From Amyelois transitella (lineage: Eukaryota > Arthropoda > Insecta > Lepidoptera > Pyralidae): DNA of 64,000 nucleotides. The notes beneath the pieces are model-generated. The model saw nothing but the letters and a program-made list of their open reading frames with translations. It did not search any database and had not been told where the DNA came from. A program made the translations under genes and the position numbers. Numbering within the stretch: position 1 is the first letter of the stretch; the number at the start of each line of letters is the position of its first letter. The stretch is from the NCBI RefSeq assembly GCF_032362555.1, contig NC_083523.1, positions 1,153,501 to 1,217,500 on the forward strand, read 5' to 3'. This document shows positions 39,011 through 51,500 of the stretch, piece by piece.

Positions 39011-40175
39011 ACGTTTATGTCAAAAAATAGTTCTTTAAATTAATTATACCATTAAAATTTATAAGATCTGTCAAGTCAGATAGATTTAGCTGGAGACCCC
39101 GGGCTCTGAAACAACACCGTTATGGATGCAAGGACTCAAATGGTGTTTTTTTAAAACGTAGCAATGACATCTGTGTCTGTAACACCACGGTTGTGCATAC
39201 GATGGATCAGTTACGGCCGTGCTTTATTTAAATGAGTAATCATTTAAACAGGGTGATTTTGATAGCTTCTTACTCGTCAGTGGATGTCGCGTCATTCTGC
39301 GCTAAATAAGATTGTCACATGATAGAGGATCGCTATCTTTAAAAATTTCATTCTGACCTGACCTGACTGTGACATTGCTTTCCACTTTCAACAAGCTATA
39401 TAATAATATGTTCATTATTTTTATGAATCAAAGTATTGTATAAAGAAATCTTTAGAGATTAAATATTCTCAACTTGTCTGAATCGTCGATTTCAACTTTC
39501 AAATCAGATTTCCTTTATGAATCACTGTTTGGTTGTTTTATTAGTTTCCACCGAAATCTTTACCACTTCCCTAATATGCGAGGGTAACTCCATCTTCACA
39601 TTTTTCTAAACAAATTTCACACATAGGTACCTAGGTTACCATTTATAAAATGGGATTAATTGCAATCCGGTTACCAAATAAATATTGTAATAAGGTAGGT
39701 ACTTTCACGGATACCTTAATAGTTTACATATATTTTTTATTTCACTAACGCGCGTGAAGCACACTCATTTCATTTCTTAGGCCACAGTGGCCGCTTACCA
39801 TCAGGTAAACCATATTTCTTTATCCTTTTTAATAGTCTCATAAGAAAGCTATTTATTTTTTGCCATAAAAGTGTGGTATAGTCGATTTATTTATTCAATA
39901 ACTTATTTTAATTCCTATTACATACTCTCATAGAAATAGAAGTTTTTCTTGTTTTCAAGATTCTAGTAGCCTAGGTATGTGATATAATAATGACTGTTCG
40001 TTTTTTATAGACTTGAAAATTGTATACCATAAGTTAGATTAAATTTGTATTTTTAAAATAAATTCTAAGTAATGTAAAAACTGTTTTTTTTTAATCTTTC
40101 ATTCCTACTAACGGTAGTCCCGATTACAACCTTAGCAGCCTGGGTGCACCTTTGACTATGATACAGTATTATACA

Positions 40176-40441
40176 TACATACATACATACATACCGTCAC
40201 GTCTATATCCCTTGCGGGGTAGACAGAGCCAACAGTCTTGAAAAGACTGAATGGCCACGTTCAGCTATTTGGCTTAACGATAGAATTGAGATTCAACTAG
40301 TGACAGGTTGCTAGCCCATCGCCTAAAAAAGAATCCCAAGTTTGTAAGCCTATCCCTTAGTCGCCTTTTACGACATCCATGGGAAAGAGATGGAGTGGTC
40401 CTATTCTTTTTTGTATTGGTGCCGGGAACCACACGGAAAAC
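40176..40441 (-). repeat. SL1 element, near-consensus reference copy, 15-bp TSD
   Basis: ATACAGTATTATACA flanks it exactly (40161-40175, 40442-40456). SL1 runs from a GTGCCG/CGGCAC stem-loop, through the CCATGGATGTCGTAAAAGGC block and a TTTGAATC segment that loosely resembles a Pol III B box, to stem-loops CAGTCTTTTCAAGACTG and CCC..GGG, then (TATG)n. No tRNA or 5S head is obvious. Confidence 0.9.
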
Positions 40442-40599
40442 ATACAGTATTATACACGTATATATGTTAGGTATGCTGTCCCTATTCCATGTTTTACCTT
40501 TCATTCCCAAAGATAGGCTGGAAGAAATTGCTTAGCAATAAAGTGCACCTTTGCTTAACATATTCATAATGTATGTTTCTACTACATATGTATTTTTTT

Positions 40600-40655
40600 T
40601 ACTGTTGGCTCTGTCTTCCCCACAAGGGATATAGTCGTGACCATAAGTATGTAGG
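40600..40655 (+). repeat. SL1 tail fragment
   Basis: Starts inside the 3' stem-loop (ACTGTTGGCTCTGTC); strongly 5'-truncated. Confidence 0.65.
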
Positions 40656-40734
40656 TATTTATTTTTTATGGGCAATAAAGATAATTAGTATTGTATTGAA
40701 CATCACGACCGTTTTTACATAAGAAGCAATTTCC

Positions 40735-40850
40735 GGTAGACTTCCACAACCTTATCAGGGAATCTGACTGCTCAGCTCATGGTTTACACATTTAGTTGCC
40801 TGAATTAACAGATTTCCTCACGATATTGTCCCTCAACGTAAGACAGCGTC
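40735..40850 (+). repeat. Repeat family B-related fragment
   Basis: Shares TGGTTTACACAT..AGTTGCCTGAAT and CCTCACGATATTGTCCCTCA in degenerate form. Confidence 0.35.
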
Positions 40851-40859
40851 ATGCATTCA

Positions 40860-40975
40860 TACGTATAATCACGTCCCTATACCTTACGAAATAGGCAGAG
40901 CCTTATGTAACAAACAAACGTCTCGAAAATACTGATAGGCCACGTTAAGCTGTATGATTTAATATAGCATGCTCA
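40860..40975 (-). repeat. SL1 fragment, degenerate
   Basis: Tail, interrupted stem-loop and part of the body. Confidence 0.5.
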
Positions 40976-41258
40976 TTTAATATGTTAACTCGTCCATCAA
41001 CATTTCTTATAATTAAAAACTTGCCAGCGAGACATTCCGTCCTTAGTGCAATGAAAAAAGAAGAAAACTAACTGAATGTAATCGATTAAAATTCCATTTA
41101 ATATAATCAAGTTACATTTGCACATCCCTACGCTTAACAATCTATCAATGTCAAAATTGTCAAAATTGAACTTTATCAAACTGTCATGTCACTGATAAAT
41201 GGATGGATGAATGTGTCATCGTTTAGAGTACATATTTATTTCATGATTTTGTAATTAT

Positions 41259-41266
41259 TATCGATA
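41259..41266. promoter_or_regulatory. DRE-like palindrome TATCGATA upstream of unc-50
   Basis: The octamer lies about 100 bases before the unc-50 start codon. In Drosophila the same sequence is the DREF-binding core found near promoters of housekeeping genes; use in this species is inferred. The same octamer also occurs by chance or otherwise inside the piggyBac-like element. Confidence 0.45.
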
Positions 41267-41363
41267 TAAATAAAGAGTGGTCTTAGTTCTGTAAAGTATT
41301 CTAGACAATATTATTAGATCACTACAATATTATAACAAGCAAGACTCAAAATAAACACACAAA

Positions 41364-44300
41364 ATGAAGTATTCCACTTCACCAACTCCCAGCTTGAGTA
41401 ACTACCCCAGGAGTACTTCTCCACTGCCTGCTCCCGCCAACTACCAAGCTACGACAGCCAGCGCTGCGGTCAAGCGGTACAAATACCTTCGAAGGCTCTT
41501 CAAGTTCAATCAAATGGACTTCGAATTCGCAGCTTGGCAAATGGTGTATTTGTTTGTAGCTCCACAGAAAGTGTTTAGAAATTTTAATTATAGGAAACGT
41601 AAGTAATATAACTTTTGTTTTGACTACTGGCTTTTATTTTTGTTTTAATTATCGAAATTTATACACATTATTGTGCCTGTTAACTGCAGAGATAAAAATC
41701 TCTCTCAATCTGTGAGAGACCTGTCTTACTGCCTTTCTTGATCTTCAAACTTGCCTCTAAACTTCAAGTTTAGACTGCCTTTGATGTATATTTATGTGCA
41801 ACATTGTTTTATATATTTTCAGACACAAAATCGCAGTTTGCCAGAGATGATCCGGCATTTGTAGTTCTACTCAGCGTGTGGTTATTTTGTAAGTATATAT
41901 TGTATTAGTTCATTTTGCCTGGTGCGGTTAATTTAATACAGTAGAGATCCCACTAATGGCATTCAATGAAGTCATTAACAATAATATTTTACTATCTTAG
42001 TTTGAAAAAAAATAAGCTTATTATTCATAAAATTTCAGTGTCTTCAATATGCTTTGCGCTGGCCATGAGCCTGAGCTGGGGACAGGTGGCACTGTTCGTG
42101 TTATTTGTAGTCTTCGTGGACTTCATCGGGGCCGGCATCCTGGTGTCAACGTTTTTCTGGTGAGTTCTTTCTATGCATAAATACTAGTATGGCACATCAC
42201 AACAAAGCCAACATTCTTGAAAATATTGAAAGGGCATATAATCACGTCTATATCCCTTGCGGGGTAGACAGAGCCAACAGTCTTGAGCGGAATGATAGGC
42301 CACATTCAGCTATTTGGCTTTAAGATAGAATTGAGACTCGAATAGTTTCAGGTTGCTAGCTCATCGCCTAAAACAAGAATCTCAAGTTTGTTAGCCTATC
42401 CCTTAGGCGCCTTTTACGACATCCATGGGAAAGAGATGGAATGGTCCTATTCTTTTTTGTATTGGTGCCGGGAACCACACGGCACAAATGAAAGGGCATG
42501 TTCAGCTGATTAGCAGAATGATGAAATTGAGCAAAGAAGAATCCTATAGTCACCTTTCAAACATCCATGAAAAGATATCGAGTTCAATTTCTATTATTTT
42601 TTCTATACTTAGTGTATACTAGCTGTCCCGGCAAACATTGTTTTGCAATTTAAATAACTAGCTGTGTCCGCAATTTCGTCCGCCTGGAATAGTTATTTTG
42701 GGCATCATTGAAGCACTCAAGGATGAATAATTTTCCCCGTTTTTTTCACAGTTTCCATCATTTCTTCGCTCCTTATAGTTGCAGCGTAATATTATAAAGC
42801 CTTAAGCCTTTCTCTTTTAATGGTCTATTCAACACAAAAAGAATTTTTAAATTCAAACCTGTTGTTCCTGATATTAGCGCTTCAAACAAACAAACTCCTC
42901 AGCTTTATAATATTAGTATAGATAAAAGCAACTGTTATGCCACACCTCAGTGACACACTGGGAGATGTCTCCATGTTGTCACATATTTTGCCTTCTTTTC
43001 CATACTCCATATTATTTTTTACTGTGTAAATTTCTATGCAGTAAACATATTACAAACAAAGAAACAAACATATTAGTTGTAATCGCTTGTCTGTATCACC
43101 GGAGGTCCTGGGTTCGAATCCCAACCTGGGCATGATGAGAAAATATTTTTTTCTGATTGACCTGGGTCTTGGATGTTTATCTATATAAGTATAAGTATTT
43201 ATTATAAAATATAGTATCGTAGAGTTAGTATCTCGTAACACAAGTCTCGAACTTTCTTCGAGGCTAACTCAATCAGTGTAATTTGTCCCGTAAAATAAAT
43301 AAATAAATTAACAGGTACATAAGCAACAAGTACCTGCGCCGGGACCTCGACGGCCCCGACGTGGAGTGGGGGTACGCCTTCGACGTGCACATAAACGCGT
43401 TCTTCCCCCCACTGTCTCTGCTACATTGCTTCCAGATAATACTGTTCAATAGTATGTATTCCCTTGTTTATTTGTTCATAATTGACAGAGGCGAGCGAAG
43501 CTTGTTTTTCAAACTCAAAAATATTTATTGCTTAACTGTGAATGATTAGTTAGATCTGCTAGTCGATTTGGGACGAAAATATACATTTTTTTTTGTATAT
43601 ATGTATGTTTGTAATGCTGTATCTTACGAACTGTGTTGGTCTGAGTTTGATGAAATTTATTCAAATGTATGTGGTGGTGTCAATAAAAAATTTTAATTCG
43701 TGGACCATCAAAATCGATCAAGTAGTTTTGTTCGTCGTTCGTCGTGAATTCAGACCTCACGAACGCGTTTATTTTTATTTTTTTAATTATAATTCGAATG
43801 CGTTTCACCTCAATCTGCCTGGTGGTAAGCCAGAAGTTTTTGTGAATATCCCAAAAACAACTTAACCGATTTAGTTGCCTTACTAATATAAAAATTATAT
43901 TGACAGAACCTACATACCTTTTAAATTACATCAAAATCAGACCACCCTTTCAGAAGGTACGCTGAGATTACATATTTCCAATTCCTACGAAACATTATAT
44001 TCATAATTCCCTTCATGATGAGTTTGCGTCATCGGTTTCGGGTACTTTTGACCTGACCTATCGCCGTGACTTAGTCTAATAACTATGGATTAATTTCAGA
44101 TCTGCTGATCCACGGGGGGTACCTGTCTTGTTTCGTATCCAACACGTTCTGGCTCGCCTCCATTATATACTACTTGTATATCACCTTCCTTGGTTATAGC
44201 AGTGAGTATCTTTCTCTCTTCCTTCTTCGTCCTGGCTTAAGTCCCAGTTGCATCCTCACCTCGCTGGAGAGGAGCCAGGGGTGTGCCTTTGACCATGGAT

Positions 44301-44618
44301 CCTGTATGGTCAGGTTTTTACACGAAGCGACTCTCATCTGACTTGGATAATCGGTATTATATTGATCATGGTTACACATCCAGTTCCCTGAATGTGCAGG
44401 ATAAAAATATCGTTTAATACTTGTATATTATTTATATATTGTTTAACCGCACATCCTTTATTGGTAACACCATTATTTCAGATCTACCGATGCTACAGAA
44501 CGCTAGAGTGTTCCTGCTGCCACTCCCAATTCTCGTTCTGGTCTACATAGGAACGCTGTTAGCCGGTTGGAACCTTAGTTTGATGCTCATGAATTTCTAC
44601 CATTATCGGGTGCTGTAG
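41364..44618 (+). CDS. unc-50: UNC-50 family Golgi membrane protein, 6 exons, 265 aa
   Basis: Exons 41364-41598, 41823-41888, 42039-42159, 43315-43451, 44100-44201 and 44482-44618 total 798 nt and close in frame at TAG. Family landmarks are KRYKYLRRLF, QMDFEFAAWQM, ARDDPAF, ISNKYL, DVEWGYAFDVHINAF and TFLGYS, ending WNLSLMLMNFYHYRV. Five or so hydrophobic segments fit a multi-pass membrane protein, and the length matches the usual ~260 aa. UNC-50 proteins act in the Golgi/ER and are known for trafficking of nicotinic receptors in worms. Intron 3 (42160-43314) holds nested SL1 copies and a tRNA-type SINE that runs up to the exon 4 acceptor; intron 5 holds a family B repeat. Confidence 0.95.
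42190..42600 (-). repeat. Old SL1 copy split by a young one
   Basis: 42190-42237 and 42489-42600 are parts of one decayed minus copy; the insertion at 42238 lies between them. Confidence 0.65.
42238..42488 (-). repeat. SL1 element nested in an older SL1, 11-bp TSD
   Basis: TGAAAGGGCAT at 42227-42237 and 42489-42499. Confidence 0.9.
42655..42925 (-). repeat. Interspersed repeat in unc-50 intron 3
   Basis: Antisense relative of 14446-14720. Confidence 0.55.
43103..43307 (+). repeat. tRNA-derived SINE in unc-50 intron 3
   Basis: GGTTCGAATCC is a Pol III B box; a SINE body and an (AAAT)n end follow, reaching the exon 4 acceptor. Confidence 0.75.
43960..44066 (-). repeat. LC repeat fragment in unc-50 intron 4
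   Basis: Carries the CGGTTTCGGGTACTTTTGAC block that begins the LC copy at 2229, in antisense. Confidence 0.4.
44213..44402 (+). repeat. Repeat family B copy in unc-50 intron 5
   Basis: Matches 18226 with an internal gap around the CCGCAACC block. Confidence 0.65.
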
Positions 44619-45063
44619 ACTGAATATGTTATAAGTGGGGAAAAATATGTGCTAACAGTGGACTAGATGCCAAAGTACTAAAGCACTTATAATCAATAGG
44701 TATGGAATCTAAAACTTTAATGGTGAAATGTAAAACCTAACATACAAATAATGAAATGTACTTATGGCCAATAATTCATGGTACAGTACGCCTTCAATAG
44801 TCCAATTACAACTAAAGGAACATTTATATATAAAATGTATGTGTGGACTTTTCTATGTCCCTGTACAGTCAACGGCACATAAACATGACCGCTCTGTTCG
44901 TACGAAAGCAGTGGAGTTTTTAACATAAGAATGTCCATAATTTATTGTACTCATATCAAGTACATACATATGTCCTTAACAAACTGTTATAATTTAGGTA
45001 AAAATCCAGGTTATCTGGTATTTAATATAGAAAATTATTGGAATGAATGTTTTGTGTTTGAAC

Positions 45064-45069
45064 AATAAA
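45064..45069 (+). terminator. Poly(A) signal AATAAA of unc-50
   Basis: Canonical hexamer about 450 bases after the unc-50 stop, followed by an A-run. The convergent CABIN1-like gene begins its 3' region just beyond. Confidence 0.5.
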
Positions 45070-45326
45070 AAAAAACATGTTAATATAGAAAAGAATATTT
45101 AATTCGATTACGAGATAATCACTATAATCTAAGTCTATTGTAAATATTATTTTTTATAATTAAAATTATTAATTAAACGACTCGGTTGTATTAATTTACA
45201 ATCCATTTTTAATATATCACATCACAAAAAAATACATTGGTAATTGTTTTTATTTTTAACAGAAGATTTAGTAATAAATTATTTAAAGGGGGACAAAGAT
45301 TTCATTGTAAGGTATATTTTTACCCA

Positions 45327-45332
45327 TTTATT
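45327..45332 (-). terminator. Possible poly(A) signal of the CABIN1-like gene
   Basis: Reads AATAAA on the minus strand about 240 bases past the stop. Several similar AT-rich hexamers lie nearby, so the exact site is uncertain. Confidence 0.3.
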
Positions 45333-45567
45333 TTTCATTTTTACTATCAACAATCACTTTAATTAAATATCAGTGAAATTTTATCTTAATATTGTTTTAC
45401 ACTAAAAAAAAGCACACAACAACTTATTAAGTTATCCAGACATAGTAATTCAAGAAAGTAATCAGTTACTACAAAATTTCATAAAAAATATATACATTAT
45501 ACACGTCGAAACTGTATTTTGCTGTTTCTTTGTTTACCTTTAAATAATAAATTATGAACGAGTGCTT

Positions 45568-48500
45568 TCAGTCATCATCAAGTACAATAACTTCATCTGA
45601 AGATATAGGTTTCGGCACTGTCTTCTTTGCTTCGCCTTTTTTCGGTTGGACCGCAGGCTGCTTCGGCACAGACGTCTTCGTAATAGTCAGCGAAGAAGGC
45701 AACTTGCTTATAGAAGCGTTGATATCTAAAGGTATAGTTGGTGCCTTCGGTATGTGTTTCTGACGCTCTGCCAACTTTTCTTGCAGCGTTTTCCCGGAAC
45801 CGGCTTGAGTATGTGGCAATGGCGGTTTCGTGTGAATAGCTGAGACGGTAGTCGCACTAGACATGTGAGCGGTGGATGGTTTAGAATGTGCGGAGTAAGT
45901 GTGCGATGAAGAGTTAGAAGACCCGCCGAAAGAAGACAGATTCGCAGTCATTGACGCCGGTAAAGTTGGTAGAACTGTGCCCATTGAAGGCGCTAATAGC
46001 GCTGGTTTTTGAGGAGCTGACACCGATCTTTGCGGAGCTGCAACTGATTTTTGATGACCAGTAACTGATTTTGAAAGACCAGTTACCGAACTTAACTTTT
46101 GAAGACTGGGAGCAGTTAAATTTGATGTCGATTTTGCAGTGGTTAAATTTGATGTAGATTTTGCAGTGGTTAAATTTGATGTAGATTTTGCAGTAGAAGT
46201 CATCATCGATGCAGTTCCGTATGACTTAGGGGGCTTGACTTGAGACGCAGTAGTAGTCACTGGTCGAGGCAATGGGTTTGATGGCTTCGGTCCACGTTTT
46301 TGCTTTTTGGGAGGTGAAGTTGGCAAATTGTAAGACGAGAAGCCCTGAGAGAGGAATTGGCGGTAAAATTCCGCTTGGAAGGAATTGCTTAGCGAATTTT
46401 GCAAAGATGAATGTAGAGTGTTTTGGAGCGATGAATAACCAGCAAGAGCTGATAAATTACTGAGGTATGAGAGCGAGGACAACGCGGCCGCAGTTTGCTG
46501 CGATAATGGATCATTCAACATGGACAAGTAGCTTTGTATGGCAGCTGTAACTTCGTGGTTAGACATTTTTGGTAAAGTGGCTGCAGCCGCGGCCGTTGAC
46601 GTCGATGCTGTAGTCTTGTGGTCAGGTTTGCTCGCCGGAGCAACAGGTATCGAAGCCGTCGCCTTAACACTCTCAGCTGCTTTAGTGTTCTGCTTTTTCT
46701 CCGCCTTCTGACTTTTATCCAAACTCGCCTGTGTTGCTTGCTGCTTCAAAATTTGTGTGAGCGAGTGACAATACCTCAAACTCATATCTACAAGATTCAT
46801 ATTTTCAGTTATAGGAGTCGGACAAATCAGTTTGTAAGCTTCGACGAGCAAGTTTGTAAACTGCTTTGAATTTGATTGGGCTTGTTTCTGTGCTCTGTGG
46901 TGTGCTCTATAAATATCCAACGTAAGACTTTTGAGCGCTTGTTTTTCGACCTCATTACTCTTTAAGTCTGCTTGTTGTATGAATTTAGTCAATTGTCCTC
47001 TGAGTGATTGTACACATAAAGAAAATGCCTGCTGTGCAAGTTCTTCCCTGTCAGCATCTCGTAAGTATTTCTTATCCGATTCCGGTATTCTTTGAAGATG
47101 TAGACTCAAATCTAGCAAGGTTTTATGATCGTCAATCTCTTTCAGTATTTCCATAGTCAGAAGGACACAACGACTCATATGGAACGCGAATCCACCGGCT
47201 CTGTCTACCTCCGATACGGGTATCTTCCAGACATTGTTAAAGAAATTGGAAGTTTTTCGTTCGCTAAACAGTCCGCCCAATTTCTGCCCAGATCTCGAAG
47301 TAAAGTTTGAAAGCATAAGATCTCGACATCTTTCAATATCCTTTCCCTTTTTATAGTAGAAGTGATAATGGGCGAGTCTGTAAATAGCTTTGTAATGCTG
47401 TGGGAAACGGCTAGAGCAGTCTTCAAGAGCGTCTAAACAATCGGAAACAATCGCCATAATTTCGTCATCAGTCAATGGTTTAGGTTCATTAGATGATTTA
47501 CTCGATTCGCTATCTCGACTAGATTCGCTGGTGCTATCCGACGTCGAGTCACTGGAACTAGAATCGGATGATGATGAAGACGATGTCCCACTAGAAGATT
47601 CGTCTTTTTTCTCTGTATCTTTCTTATTATCAGGGCTTGTTACACTGGCTGGTTTTTCTGCCACTGTTTTATCTATCTTCACTTCTTCTAATGCCGCTTC
47701 TTTGTTCTCTGCAACTGTTTCAGGTTCTGGTTTTGGTTCAGCATTTTTTTCGACAGCCGAAGTATCTTTGGCGATCCTTTCTGTGTCATAGGACGCTGAT
47801 CTGCGAACTTTAGCGGCTGCCGATTCTAACTTGAGACGTTTCGTTTCGTTCGTTTCTTCTTCACCTGCATCACTTACGGACCGTTTCAAAATGTTCGCTG
47901 CTTGTACCATTTCTGCCGATTTAGGTTCGGTTTCACTTTCAGGCATGCCATCTTTCTTTGGTTTCTTTGTAAATGGTCCGTTCTTCCATTCTGCTAAACA
48001 CTCTTTGAAAATCTTACCGACTGACGCTGGAATAGGCTTATTCTCATGTTGTTCAATATATTTTAGAATAGATGCATGAATCCTATAATGCAACTCTAAT
48101 ACTTCTATGCTTAAATGTGGTGGAGTACTATAATTAATTTTTAATGGATATACGGCATTTGTTTCTTGTAAATTCTTTACACCTTGCATATAATACTGCA
48201 AGTAAACGGCGGGTGGTTTATTTCGCTTTTCGGCAACTTTCCCTAACATGTAGTATGGAAGCCAGGAATCTTCATTTGTTTTCTCGCTGTCGTGACTACT
48301 ATTGAGATCATTCAAAACCGTCGTGAAACATTTATGTGTCGTGTCTAACATATCTTCTTTCTGTTTTTCTAAAGATTCAAAATCTTCCATGCTCAGTGAT
48401 TCGCTGGCTTGTTTAAGCAGTCTCGAACAAAATGAATGTATCATATACACAAATATGCCATACTCAATCCACATATTTGAATGTGTTGGATCTAAATCCA

Positions 48501-51500
48501 AAGTCCGTTTGAAGCATCGAATTATTGATTTAGCTGGATTCAAAACTTCTCTTTCATGTTTGAGATTCTTGCAAGAATTCAATAGTCTCTCTACATTAAC
48601 AACTTTAGCCAGTGATATTTCCGCCCAGGATTCTAATCGATCATTATTTATAATGACATCTAAAGTGTTGAACTTGACAGACATCTTACCCTCTTCTTTC
48701 TTGAAATAATAATCACCTAAAAGGAAATAAATGTCTTTCATCTTATATGGCAACAATGGTGGAACTACTGGTAGTTTATCTTCTACATTCTTTATGTATT
48801 TGTCCATTTCTGCAACATATTTTTGTGGATCACATTCTGGGGGCAGAAGTGCAAGGATATGATGAAACAGTTGTTCAGTATCAGCTGTTATACCGGAAAT
48901 CTTCCCTTCCAACGCTGGTAGCACTGGGGGTCTAAAGATCTCGTATAATTGTTGAGCTCTATTCCAATCTAAAGAATGAGGAGTCACATTGTGGTCAATC
49001 AAATATTTCAACTTGTGTTTCTTTGCTGGATGTCCGAACAAGCAAAACACGCATTGTTCCATATATTGAGTAATTTGTTCTAAATATTTAGCCAGAACTG
49101 GAGATCGCAACCGTGGCACAACTGTATCAAGAGTGAAATATAATAATTTAGCTTCAGATGCCGCACACCATCCTCTATTTCCCAACTGTTCATGAGCTAT
49201 GAACAAAATCATCAATGGATTAGGGATATCATCACCTGAAGCTTTATCCTTTTCATCTACAGTCCTTCCTCTTCCTTGGTCTTCCTCCCTTTGTAGTATA
49301 TAGTGCATAATTATCCAAGGAATTACTGTGCCAAAGGGCATTTCTGAAGCATTTGTCTCCACTTGATGACCAATTATTCTAATTAGGTCTTCCAAACCTT
49401 GGCTGAGTTCCTTTCGTGAGACTTCATCTAAACACGCCAACCCCTCAGTTGACAATATATGTTCCATACAACTTAAAATTTTGACCACAGTCAAAGTCCA
49501 CTTGTCATAATCCGAGGAACCACTTGTGTAACGAAAAAAGTGTTTAAGTGCCTCATGCAAACAGGTCAATGACCATTTGAAACATTCGTCAACCTTATCC
49601 AGTGCCCAGTAAGTGTCTAAAATAAGTGAAAGCTGTACAGCAAAATCTAAAGACATTTCCTCTTCTTGTTTTTTGGCCATAGTCTTACAGTGTTCAAAAG
49701 AATCGATTACAATAGCCAAAACCTCTTCATAGTTACAGCTGCTATATAAATCCATGACTGTAGACAATTTTTTATTTCGTTCCAAAAATTGTATATATAC
49801 TGATATTTCAATTTCATTAATTACAGGTTTGAATGTGAAATTGATTAGGTTTAAATTATATTTATCATGAAAATCACCCATAGCTTCAAACTCATAAGAT
49901 AGTTGATAAAGGCAATCCAAGGCCATCTCGTCACATTTATTCAACATGTGGATGTGTAATTTAACCCAAAGATGTCTCAGTGTCAATTCCAAACAGTCTG
50001 TACTTGAAAATAGATGTGGCTTCAAATTTAACCCTAGACCAATAGTATCAACTGCACTCAAATCATGTTGCTGTTCTTCATCTGTATTTGAATTAAACTT
50101 TTCATTGACTGAAAACTCTTCAACTAAGACATTCACAAAAGTATATTGTATCAAATCTTCAGTATTATCATTTCCATATGAAGGTGTATCAACATGACCA
50201 TAATAACATTTACTTGCTTCTATGAATATTTTTGGAAGATTATCAGGCCACTGTGTTTTCCATTTTTTAGCTAAAATATCAAGATAATCTTTTAAAATAT
50301 CAATAATGTCCTTTCGTAATTCTATGTATTTAGTGATAAAAGTCTTAACATCTTTATGTTCCTCTTCTGATCCAAAATATACCTCAACTTCTTTAATATT
50401 TTCTTTCTCTTTTGCTTCAAACATTTTATCAAGGTCAGTCATATCAGGTGATGCCTCTCTTGCTTGGTTTTCTTTTTTTTCCACAATTTCTGGAGTAAGA
50501 CAAACAGGGACCATTCTTCGTAACATATCATAAATGTTATCATCAAGACGATCTTTTGTATTGGCTTGCTTTTTACGACCAGATCGGCGTTTGTTGCACC
50601 ATTCCCATTGCTGCAAAAAACTAAGATCACTGCCTCTTCTCCTGACCGGAGCTTTTTTCTGTTTAGGTTCTTGTGGAACCTCTGAAGTTGGTTCCGTTGG
50701 CACAATTTCAACATCACTTTCAACCTTCTCTGTGTCAGTAGTTGCTTTATCTTTATCAGAAAGATCATTATTTTCGTTTTCAGAAATGTTCTCTGCATTT
50801 TTTTCAGTGTCTGTATTAGTGTCTTCAGGTTTATTCTCCACAATTTCTATTCCTTTTGATTCCTCTTGTACCTCCATTGGTTCCACATTTTCTTCTGTTT
50901 CAAAGACTATATCAATATGACATGCATGGCTAAAGCAGTTTTCTGTCATGAAATGATGCATGTGGACTAAAGATTCTCCAACTGAAGCCCAAGAGAGACT
51001 AGTAATAGGTTTCTTTAACTTTAAAATCGGCATTGAACATTTGAACTGGTCGGCCCTCTGTTGTTCCAAAAATGTTTCATGGATTTCATCAGCTTCCTTC
51101 ACCAATTTCTCTGCTTTCTCTTCGTCAAATGGCTCATCATCTTTTTCATTCCATTTATACATAGGATTAAGATATTCTAAGTAGTCCCTTACATAAGGAA
51201 ATGTAGTATAAATATGTTTTCTATAAGCTATCCCCCGCAAATATCCGGGATCAAGTTGCAAAACATCATAGATAGTGGCAATACATTCTTCTTTGCAATC
51301 CAGGCCCAAAAGGAGTGTAACGATTTTGTCCAAACATGGCCAGTGGCGGGGATTGCGCTCCGTGCCGCGCTGGAAAGCTTGGAGGGCCATTTCATACTTT
51401 TTAGCCTTCATACAAATTTGGCCAAGGTGATGCCAGAGTGTCACATCCGTATCGTCGAGATCAGACGCTGAACAATAGCATTCTATAGCCGCATCAATTT

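Larger units (their letters stand above)
38694..41363. other. Intergenic, protease to unc-50
   Basis: 3' UTR, family D and SL1 copies, a family B fragment, then the unc-50 promoter. 39,050-40,120 shows nothing I can name. Confidence 0.5.

Noticed and set aside
50534-50920. Long antisense frames inside the CABIN1-like gene (also 48302-48709, 45554-45763)
   Set aside because: Shadows of a long real coding sequence.
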